Assembly: GCA_017407305.1 (NCBI GenBank)
Contig: JAFQWS010000122.1
Span: 1-5,077 of the forward strand
Origin: Clostridia bacterium
GTDB lineage: Bacteria > Bacillota > Clostridia > Christensenellales > CAG-314
Reading direction: 5' to 3'
Length of the DNA: 5,077 bases
Below, piece after piece: positions 1 through 5,077 of the stretch. Each line of letters opens with the position of its first letter. Position 1 is the stretch's first letter. The position numbers and the translations under genes were made by a program. Under the pieces are notes generated by a model that worked only from the letters and a program-made list of their open reading frames with translations, had not been told where the DNA came from and made no database searches.

Positions 1-1539
1 GAAAGACAAGATTTGGTGGACAACTTCATCACTGACGTCAAAAAGGTTTTGCAAGATACAGGCATTGACAACTACGACATTTCCGGAAGAACAAAGCACT
101 TTTATTCCATTTACAAAAAAATCAAACGTGGCAAAACTCTCGAATTGATTTTTGATATGACGGCAATTCGCGTCATTGTTGAAACAATTAAAGATTGCTA
201 TGCCGTTTTGGGCGCAATTCATGCCAAATGGAAACCTATTCCCGGTCGTTTCAAAGATTATATTGCAGTACCCAAACCCAACTTGTACCAATCTTTGCAT
301 ACAACGGTTTACAGCGACGAGTCGGTACACTCAACGCCTTTTGAAGTGCAAATTAGAACGTACGACATGCACAAAGTTGCCGAATACGGTGTTGCTGCAC
401 ACTGGAAATACAAAGAAGGTGTTGTCGGTCAAGACGATTTGGACCAAAAATTGGAGTGGGTAAAAGAGGTTTTGAAATACGAAAGCGACCTCAAAGACAG
501 CACGGAATTTTTGGATTTGATTAGAAATGACATTTCCATCACCGACAAAGTTTACGTATTTACCCCCAAGGGGGACGTAATGCCTTTGACGTCGGGTGCA
601 ACTGCATTGGACTTTGCCTATGCAATTCACAGCGCAGTAGGAAACAAGTGTGTTGGCACAAAAGTCAACGCAAAAATCGTTCCTTTGAACACCGTTTTGA
701 ACACAGGCGACATTGTTGAAGTTATGACCAACTCCAACGCAAAAGGCCCTTCTCGTGACTGGCTCAAAATTGTAAAAACTGCCAACGCAAAAGCCAAAAT
801 CCGACAATTCTTCAAACACGAAATGAAGGATGAAAACATCAAAACAGGAAAAGCAATGGTGGAAAGAGAAATCAAACGTCGCAATTTCTCCTTGTCGCAA
901 CTTTTGACGACGGAGGCTATTGCATCTGTTTGCGAAAGATATATGTTTTCTTCCGAAGAAGATATGTACGCTTCCGTTGGTTACGGCGGAATTTCAATGA
1001 ACCAAATCATCACAAAACTTATTGCTTTCAGCCGTTTGGATGAAAAGGTCAAATTGAAAGAAATGGCACGTAAAAAACGTGTCGGTGCAAGCAAAGAAAA
1101 CGCCATCATCATAAAAGGCTTTGACGATTTGCTTGTTAGATTTGCACATTGTTGCTCTCCTGTTCCCGGCGACAGCATTGTTGGTTACGTTTCTCGTGGC
1201 AGAGGTGTATGCGTTCACCGTGCCGACTGTCAAACGGTCAAATCGATGGAAAAGGAACGTGTCGTTCCCGCAGAATGGGTGTCTTTGAACACGGATGCAA
1301 CTTTCCCTGTAACAATTGAAATTAAGTCGGAAGACAAAGGCGACGTCTTTGCCGACATCACAAAAGCAATTGCCAACGAAGGTTTACCTTTGGTTGCAAT
1401 CAATGCAAGAAAAGATCGTCGTGGCAATGCCGTGGCAACCATTACCATTGAAATCAGCAACCATGATCAAGTTTCCGCACTTATTACAAAACTTACTTCT
1501 TTACCCCACGTAATTTCAGCATATAGAACAAGCTCATGA
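1..1539 (+). CDS. rel: RelA/SpoT-family (p)ppGpp synthetase/hydrolase, 5'-truncated by window edge
   Basis: This cytoplasmic stringent-response enzyme makes (p)ppGpp from ATP and GDP/GTP, and in bifunctional members also degrades it. The reading frame is open from base 1, so the start and the N-terminal HD hydrolase domain (about 200 residues in this family) lie outside the window; the TTG at 13 is internal. Of the 512 visible residues, about 22-135 are the synthetase domain: GRTK at 29-32, the catalytic-type Asp of FDMTAIR at 52, RFKD at 83-86, NLYQSLHTT from 94 and EVQIRT at 115-120. A TGS domain follows (about 184-243, VYVFTPKGD), then a helical region, the zinc-finger/CC domain (HCCSPVPGD at 383-391, VHRADC at 405-410) and a C-terminal ACT domain (about 436-509). 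RFKD, rather than the ExDD-type sequence of E. coli RelA, is the version known from bifunctional Rel enzymes, so I infer a working hydrolase half upstream. All expected motifs are intact. The TGA stop overlaps the next start by four bases (ATGA). Family assignment is very secure; bifunctionality is inferred. Confidence 0.97.
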   Translation, partial: ERQDLVDNFITDVKKVLQDTGIDNYDISGRTKHFYSIYKKIKRGKTLELIFDMTAIRVIVETIKDCYAVLGAIHAKWKPIPGRFKDYIAVPKPNLYQSLHTTVYSDESVHSTPFEVQIRTYDMHKVAEYGVAAHWKYKEGVVGQDDLDQKLEWVKEVLKYESDLKDSTEFLDLIRNDISITDKVYVFTPKGDVMPLTSGATALDFAYAIHSAVGNKCVGTKVNAKIVPLNTVLNTGDIVEVMTNSNAKGPSRDWLKIVKTANAKAKIRQFFKHEMKDENIKTGKAMVEREIKRRNFSLSQLLTTEAIASVCERYMFSSEEDMYASVGYGGISMNQIITKLIAFSRLDEKVKLKEMARKKRVGASKENAIIIKGFDDLLVRFAHCCSPVPGDSIVGYVSRGRGVCVHRADCQTVKSMEKERVVPAEWVSLNTDATFPVTIEIKSEDKGDVFADITKAIANEGLPLVAINARKDRRGNAVATITIEISNHDQVSALITKLTSLPHVISAYRTSS

Positions 1540-2156
1540 CAAACGTAAAAACACTTTCTATCGGTTGGTTGATGAAAGTTTTCAATACCAACTCATATAT
1601 TGTTTACAACGACAAAGACTGTGTTGTCATTGACGTTCCTTTGTGCAGAAAAGACTATATATCGGAATTTTTGCAACAAAACAACCTTATACCAAAGGCA
1701 ATTTTGCTCACTCATGGTCATTGTGACCATTGTGGTGGTGCCGATCTTTTGGCAGAAAAGTACAACATCCCAGTCTATTGCCATCAAAATGATTTGTGGT
1801 TGGCAGGAATGGTGGATATGAACCCGTTTAGAATTCCTGCCAACAAATGTCACCCTCAACCTTTGCCCAAAAATTTCATTGATATTGGCAGTTTGCACTT
1901 CGATATCGTGGAAACTTTTGGCCATACAGAGGGTAGCGTGGTGTATTTGCACGAAGACAAAATGTTTTCGGGAGATTTGTTGTTCTATCGCAACGTAGGA
2001 CGCACCGATTTCCCCGAAAGTTCCCCCGAAGATTTGAAAAACTCTTTGCGAAAATTAAAAACATTTAAAAAAGACTACGTTGTTTTGCCCGGTCATGGCC
2101 AAGCAACCACTCTTTTTGATGAATTGGAAAACAACGAATTTATTAAACAGCTGTGA
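1536..2156 (+). CDS. MBL-fold metallo-hydrolase, GloB-like (hydroxyacylglutathione hydrolase-related)
   Basis: A 206-residue cytoplasmic protein of the metallo-beta-lactamase superfamily, probably hydrolysing a thioester or similar ester with a two-metal site; the substrate is unknown. All metal ligands expected for the fold are visible: THGHCDH with H60, H62, D64 and H65; H130 in FGHTEGS; bridging D147 in FSGDLLF; and H187 in LPGHG. The NVGRTDFP stretch at 153-160 and the C-terminal TTLFDELENNEF are typical of the short glyoxalase II-like (YcbL/YqgX-type) group. It lacks the extra C-terminal glutathione-binding domain of classical glyoxalase II (about 250 residues), so a glutathione substrate should not be assumed. 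The ATG at 1536 is chosen because it overlaps the rel stop as ATGA and gives the expected N-terminus (VKTLSIG...NSYIVYND). An in-frame ATG at 1572 would cut off the first beta strand. Only a weak purine run (1525-1532) precedes the start, so translation is probably coupled to rel. It in turn overlaps hemZ by four bases. Confidence 0.93.
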   Translation: MTNVKTLSIGWLMKVFNTNSYIVYNDKDCVVIDVPLCRKDYISEFLQQNNLIPKAILLTHGHCDHCGGADLLAEKYNIPVYCHQNDLWLAGMVDMNPFRIPANKCHPQPLPKNFIDIGSLHFDIVETFGHTEGSVVYLHEDKMFSGDLLFYRNVGRTDFPESSPEDLKNSLRKLKTFKKDYVVLPGHGQATTLFDELENNEFIKQL

Positions 2157-3550
2157 AAATTTTTACCAACGGAAAATTTTATACGGAAATTGCTGACGTA
2201 GTTCGTGCATTTGGCTTTGATGCCACACAAACTTGCGACAACGATGCTCAATTGCTCGTCATATCGGAACTTGACGAGCAAATTTATCGTACACGTTGTT
2301 TAATGGGTACAATAGAAAAGCAATATCAAATTGTTTGTCCAACCGACCAAATTATGGCAGTTAGATTGCAAAAACGTTACGACAAACTCGCAACTTATTT
2401 TTGCTTGAAAGAGTACACTAAAAAGCAACTTCCTTGGGGAGCATTGACGGGTATTCGCCCCACGCGTTTGGCAGAAGAATTGAGCCAAAAAGAGGGTTTG
2501 GATTATAAAGAAACGTTTACCAATTTATTGGACGTAACAGACAAAAAATTACAACTTGTTAGCGACATTTTGAGCGCACAACAGGGTTACAAAATAAAAG
2601 ATTTCAACCAAGTCGACTTATACGTGGGTATACCTTTTTGTGTTTCCAAATGCAGTTATTGTTCCTTTACGTCGGGCATTATTTCCAAGTTAAAACATCT
2701 TGTAGAGCCCTACGTTTCCGCTTTGTGCGACGAAATAAAACTCACCCTAAAACTTATTGAGGACAAGAATTTGACCTTGAGAAACCTTTATATCGGTGGT
2801 GGTACGCCCACCTCGTTGGACGTGGGACAATTGAGAAAAATTTTGTCCGTCTTACCCAAATGCGACGGAGAATTTACCGTGGAAGCGGGCAGACCAGACA
2901 CAATCACAAGGGAAAAATTGCAGTTGTTTAAAGAGTTTGGTGTAAATCGTGTTTCCATCAATCCACAAACTTTCAATCAATCGGTGCTTAATTGTGTAAA
3001 TCGTTGCCATACCGTTGAAGACATTGTTCAAAAATACAATTTGGCAAAGGAATTTGGATTTTCCATCAATATGGACTTGATTGCAGGGCTTCCTCAAGAA
3101 TCGTTTGAAATGTTTTGCAATTCCATTGATCAAGTGGTTGCGCTTGATCCTCAAAACGTCACGGTGCATACTTTGGCGCTTAAAAAGGGAAGCACTTTAA
3201 AAGAGCAAAACTTTGTTGCCAGCGACAAAGCCGTGTCGCAAATGGTGGAATATGCTCACGACAAACTGAAACAAGCAGGTTACTTGCCTTACTATATGTA
3301 TCGTCAAAAATATATGACTGAAAACTTGGAAAACGTTGGTTTTTGCAAGGACGGAACACAATGTGTATATAACATTGACAATATGGAAGAAACAACGTCC
3401 ATTTTGGCTTGTGGTGCCAATGCAATTACCAAGCGCATTTTTGAAAGTGGTGGCAGAATTGAACGTGTTGCCAATCAAAAAGATATAATTACCTACATAG
3501 ATAAATATTTGGACAATTTAGAAAAGAAAAAAGCCTTGTTTGACCTATGA
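2153..3550 (+). CDS. hemZ: HemZ-type radical SAM protein (coproporphyrinogen III dehydrogenase-like)
   Basis: A 465-residue radical SAM protein of the HemN/HemW superfamily. HemZ proteins are annotated as oxygen-independent coproporphyrinogen III dehydrogenases of heme synthesis, although the activity of this subgroup is not firmly established. The cluster motif CVSKCSYC gives C163, C167 and C170 (CxxxCxxC) for a 4Fe-4S centre that cleaves S-adenosylmethionine. The residue two after the third cysteine is Phe (CSF), as in HemZ, not the Cys of HemN and HemW. GGGTPT (215-220), EAGRPD (244-249) and MDLIAGLPQES (307-317) follow the radical SAM barrel pattern. HemZ-like signatures outside the barrel are LTGIRPTRLAEEL (98-110) in the N-terminal extension of about 150 residues and YMYRQKYMTENLENVGF (381-397). 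The start is GTG at 2153, overlapping the previous stop as GTGA, and it yields a full-length N-terminus. No Shine-Dalgarno site is visible, so coupled translation is likely. Family assignment is firm; the reaction is inferred. Confidence 0.93.
   Translation: MKIFTNGKFYTEIADVVRAFGFDATQTCDNDAQLLVISELDEQIYRTRCLMGTIEKQYQIVCPTDQIMAVRLQKRYDKLATYFCLKEYTKKQLPWGALTGIRPTRLAEELSQKEGLDYKETFTNLLDVTDKKLQLVSDILSAQQGYKIKDFNQVDLYVGIPFCVSKCSYCSFTSGIISKLKHLVEPYVSALCDEIKLTLKLIEDKNLTLRNLYIGGGTPTSLDVGQLRKILSVLPKCDGEFTVEAGRPDTITREKLQLFKEFGVNRVSINPQTFNQSVLNCVNRCHTVEDIVQKYNLAKEFGFSINMDLIAGLPQESFEMFCNSIDQVVALDPQNVTVHTLALKKGSTLKEQNFVASDKAVSQMVEYAHDKLKQAGYLPYYMYRQKYMTENLENVGFCKDGTQCVYNIDNMEETTSILACGANAITKRIFESGGRIERVANQKDIITYIDKYLDNLEKKKALFDL
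2252..2281 (+). repeat. Perfect 10-bp inverted repeat (possible mRNA hairpin) inside hemZ
   Basis: TTGCTCGTCA at 2252-2261 is the exact reverse complement of TGACGAGCAA at 2272-2281, with a 10-base loop. It lies about 100 bases into hemZ, spans codons 34-43 (LLVISELDEQ) and is not followed by a T run, so it is not an intrinsic terminator. The hairpin is seen directly; any role is speculative and it may be chance. Confidence 0.45.
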
Positions 3551-4731
3551 AAAAGACGTTGAAATTGGCATTTGCTCTAGTTTTACTTATTGTTGCAGTT
3601 GTCCTTTTGGCACTGCTCAAATCAAATCAAGCCGTTGCAGAGTGGTTTTCTACAACGGTCTTTGTTGGTTGGGTAAATTTTGTTGGACATGTCAATTCCA
3701 TTTTCCCTTTTTCCGTTTTTGAAGTTCTTTTGTACGTAGCAGTGGTTTTTGCAGTCGCCTTTTTGGTGTGGGCAATTACTCTTTTGTGTCAACGCAAATG
3801 GACAAAGGGCGCAAACAAATTTTTGATTTTGTGCATAGTTGCAACGTCCATTTTAACGGTGTATATGTCAACTGCAAGTATGGCTTACAATCGTGAAAAA
3901 TTGCCTATCATTGAATATAATCACAGAACTTCTCAAGAAAAAATGGATGCACACTCAGCCAAAGAATTGGCACAGTTTTATGCCGACAAATTGAACCAAG
4001 TATCTAGTCAATTGGAACGCAATCAAGATGGAACTGTCAAAATGCCTTCTTTTGATGAGATTTTTGACCTTTTGATGGTGGAATTTGAAAAATTGTACAA
4101 TGGCTATTTTTCTCAATATACCCCCAAAGCCAAACAATTGACCAGTAAATGGTTGTTTGGCAACCTAAAAATTGCAGGGGTGTCCTTTGTTGTGACAGGA
4201 GAACCCAACGTTGTTTCGGGCAATTTTTACAATTTGCCCCAAGTTATGGCGCACGAAATTGCTCACACAAAGGGTGTTATGCGCGAAAGTGATGCCAACT
4301 CGGTCGCCTATTACGTCTTGCTCAACAGCAACAATCCTTACTTGCAATATGCAGTTTTGGCAGACGTTGCCTACTCCATAACGACCATGGTAAGAAAAAT
4401 GCAAAATCAGGAAAATCCAAGCGTTAACTCGGAATTTAACTTCAATTCTTTGTTGGATGAGCAAACTTTTCAAGCAATCGTTGCCGACAAGGTTGCATAC
4501 AGTCGTTATTGGTCGCAATTTACTGCTTTTGAAGATCTTGGCACGTGGCTCAACGACGTATATTTGAAATTGATGGGACAAAGTGATGGTGTAGGCAGTT
4601 ACGTTGAAGAAGGCACAAGCGAAACCCAAGACAAAACGGACGAAAACGGCAATCAAGTGCAAGTTGAAGTGGTTATTTCATTTTCCAACTTTCAAAATAT
4701 ATTGATTGACCACTTTTTGAAGATAAATTAA
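3547..4731 (+). CDS. DUF3810-type membrane-anchored HExxH putative metalloprotease
   Basis: A 394-residue membrane protein resembling the DUF3810 family, whose function is unknown. Three hydrophobic segments are visible near the N-terminus, at about 5-24, 56-80 and 90-111. The positive start (MKKTLK) and the basic loop at 82-91 (QRKWTKGANK) should sit in the cytoplasm, so the region after segment three is predicted outside the cell. That region carries AHEIAH with H236, E237 and H240, followed by RESDAN with E247 and N251. HExxH plus a downstream Glu is the pattern of a zinc peptidase, so membrane or cell-surface proteolysis is plausible but unproven. The LNDVYLKLMGQSDGVGSYVE stretch near 335-354 fits the family's C-terminal region. 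It is followed by an acidic, low-complexity segment (about 353-376) before the final FQNILIDHF, possibly an insertion. The ATG overlaps the hemZ stop as ATGA; a purine-rich run (3520-3533) lies too far upstream to be a good ribosome site. It appears to be the last gene of the operon. Confidence 0.85.
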   Translation: MKKTLKLAFALVLLIVAVVLLALLKSNQAVAEWFSTTVFVGWVNFVGHVNSIFPFSVFEVLLYVAVVFAVAFLVWAITLLCQRKWTKGANKFLILCIVATSILTVYMSTASMAYNREKLPIIEYNHRTSQEKMDAHSAKELAQFYADKLNQVSSQLERNQDGTVKMPSFDEIFDLLMVEFEKLYNGYFSQYTPKAKQLTSKWLFGNLKIAGVSFVVTGEPNVVSGNFYNLPQVMAHEIAHTKGVMRESDANSVAYYVLLNSNNPYLQYAVLADVAYSITTMVRKMQNQENPSVNSEFNFNSLLDEQTFQAIVADKVAYSRYWSQFTAFEDLGTWLNDVYLKLMGQSDGVGSYVEEGTSETQDKTDENGNQVQVEVVISFSNFQNILIDHFLKIN

Positions 4732-4762
4732 CAAACTTTTGTTTTCAAAATTGTTTGTTTTT
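4730..4762 (+). terminator. Possible weak intrinsic terminator after the rel operon
   Basis: AACAAAC (4730-4736) pairs with GTTTGTT (4753-4759), and TTTTG (4737-4741) pairs with CAAAA (4746-4750), leaving a TTTT loop and a two-base bulge at 4751-4752. A short T run (4758-4762) overlaps the end of the stem. It begins at the DUF3810 stop codon and sits just before the tRNA promoter, the right place for operon termination. Only three of twelve pairs are G-C and the T run is short, so termination may be leaky. Confidence 0.5.
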
Positions 4763-4763
4763 G

Positions 4764-4792
4764 TTGACAATAAAAGTGGCTTAATATATAAT
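4764..4792 (+). promoter_or_regulatory. Consensus sigma-70/sigma-A promoter of the tRNA cluster
   Basis: A perfect -35 box TTGACA (4764-4769) and a perfect -10 box TATAAT (4787-4792) are separated by the optimal 17 bases. Transcription should begin near 4797-4799, about a dozen bases upstream of tRNA-Gly. Both hexamers match consensus at every position, fitting a strong promoter for stable RNA. No gene other than the tRNAs follows it in the window. The bases around the predicted start (AGGCTG) show no strong GC-rich discriminator. Confidence 0.9.
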
Positions 4793-4809
4793 AATTAGGC
4801 TGTCGTTGT

Positions 4810-4883
4810 GCGGGTGTAGTTCATTGGTAGAATACCAGCCTTCCAAGCTGGCTAGGTGGGTTCGATTCCCATCACCCGCTCCA
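4810..4883 (+). tRNA. tRNA-Gly (anticodon UCC)
   Basis: A complete 74-base tRNA. The acceptor stem GCGGGTG (4810-4816) pairs perfectly with CACCCGC (4873-4879), followed by discriminator T and an encoded CCA (4881-4883). The anticodon stem CCAGC/GCTGG holds loop CTTCCAA with anticodon TCC at 4842-4844, reading GGA and GGG glycine codons. The T loop is TTCGATT (4861-4867) on a five-pair stem. It is the first gene after the consensus promoter. Confidence 0.97.
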
Positions 4884-4931
4884 ACTTGTTTCTGGTGCGC
4901 TACGGCACAATGTACAGTCGTCACACAACAT
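4884..4931 (+). other. Spacer between tRNA-Gly and tRNA-Arg with pairing potential
   Basis: This 48-base spacer has no gene or recognisable promoter. It contains a small hairpin candidate, GTGC (4895-4898) with GCAC (4905-4908). Alternatively GCACA-a-TGT (4905-4913) can pair with ACATGTGC (4928-4935), which includes the first four bases of tRNA-Arg. The pairing is visible; a processing role is speculative. Confidence 0.4.
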
Positions 4932-5008
4932 GTGCCTGTAGCTCAGCAGGATAGAGCAACGGCCTTCTAAGCCGTGTGTCGGGGGTTCGAATCCCTTCAG
5001 GCACGCCA
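4932..5008 (+). tRNA. tRNA-Arg (anticodon UCU)
   Basis: A complete 77-base tRNA. The acceptor stem GTGCCTG (4932-4938) pairs with CAGGCAC (4998-5004), followed by discriminator G and an encoded CCA (5006-5008). The anticodon stem ACGGC/GCCGT (4959-4963, 4971-4975) holds loop CTTCTAA with anticodon TCT at 4966-4968, which reads AGA and AGG arginine codons. The T arm contains GGTTCGAATC. A 48-base spacer separates it from tRNA-Gly, and no new promoter is visible in that spacer, so the two are probably cotranscribed. Confidence 0.97.
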
Positions 5009-5013
5009 AACGT

Positions 5014-5077
5014 GGTGGGTATAGCGCAGCTGGTTAGCGTGTCAGATTGTGACTCTGAAGGTCGTGGGTTCAAATCC
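5014..5077 (+). tRNA. tRNA-His (anticodon GUG), 3' end cut by window edge
   Basis: The 5' part is G-1 at 5014 then acceptor strand GTGGGTA (5015-5021). The extra G-1 is the identity element characteristic of tRNA-His and is encoded here. The anticodon stem TCAGA/TCTGA (5042-5046, 5054-5058) holds loop TTGTGAC with anticodon GTG at 5049-5051. The T loop TTCAAAT (5069-5075) is present. The window stops two bases into the 3' T stem, so the 3' acceptor strand, discriminator and any CCA (about 14 bases) are missing. It starts only five bases after tRNA-Arg, so both must come from one precursor. Confidence 0.94.

Noticed and set aside
13..15. TTG as a possible start codon of the first gene
   Set aside because: The frame stays open to base 1 and the family requires an HD domain upstream of the synthetase domain, so this TTG is an internal leucine codon.
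553..579. Palindrome-like sequence TACGT...CCCCC AA GGGGG ACGTA within rel
   Set aside because: The central C and G runs encode the conserved TPKGD of the TGS domain, the central loop would be too short without unpairing, and the outer arms need a 5-base bulge. Protein constraint explains most of it.
331..900. A long minus-strand open frame (189 codons) opposite rel
   Set aside because: It lies entirely antisense to conserved rel synthetase and TGS coding sequence, has Cys/Phe-rich composition typical of a shadow frame, and shows no domain motif.
3128..3149. 7-bp inverted repeat GATCAAG...CTTGATC within hemZ
   Set aside because: Short, lacks a T run and lies mid-gene; such repeats are expected by chance in several kilobases.
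4165..4662. A 165-codon minus-strand open frame opposite the DUF3810 gene
   Set aside because: It is antisense to the HExxH region, whose motifs are clearly conserved on the plus strand. No start signal or recognisable protein is seen; it is best explained as a codon-bias shadow.
4732..5077. Possible integration site or mobile element at the tRNA cluster
   Set aside because: tRNA 3' ends are common attachment sites, but no integrase, duplicated tRNA fragment or terminal repeat is present in the window.

Overview
The window looks like a low-GC Firmicutes chromosome, most likely from the Clostridia. The reasons are AT-rich genes with many TTG leucine codons, the gene set rel / metallo-beta-lactamase-fold hydrolase / hemZ, tRNA genes with encoded CCA ends, and a consensus housekeeping promoter. 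The exact lineage cannot be fixed from the sequence alone; an uncultured gut-type clostridium would fit.

Layout. Positions 1-4731 hold four plus-strand genes packed end to end: the 3' two-thirds of a long RelA/SpoT-type (p)ppGpp synthetase/hydrolase (cut by the window's left edge), a small MBL-fold hydrolase of the GloB-like group, a HemZ-type radical SAM protein, and a membrane-anchored HExxH protein of the DUF3810 type. Each of the three junctions is a 4-base start/stop overlap (ATGA, GTGA, ATGA) with no strong Shine-Dalgarno site, so the genes probably form one transcript with coupled translation. The operon promoter lies outside the window.

From 4730 to 4810 there is a weak AT-rich hairpin followed by T residues (possible terminator). 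Right after it comes a perfect TTGACA-17-TATAAT promoter. This drives a tRNA cluster on the plus strand: tRNA-Gly(UCC), tRNA-Arg(UCU) and tRNA-His(GUG), the last cut by the right edge about 14 bases before its expected end.

How the genes fit together. Rel sets the stringent-response alarmone level. The MBL-fold protein and HemZ commonly follow rel in Clostridia (often with dtd before and hisS/aspS after, neither seen here), but a shared pathway is not established. The DUF3810 protein closing the operon is the least understood member. I see no CRISPR array, mobile element, phage gene or defence system. The window is ordinary core genome with a few details worth checking, not a clear new system.
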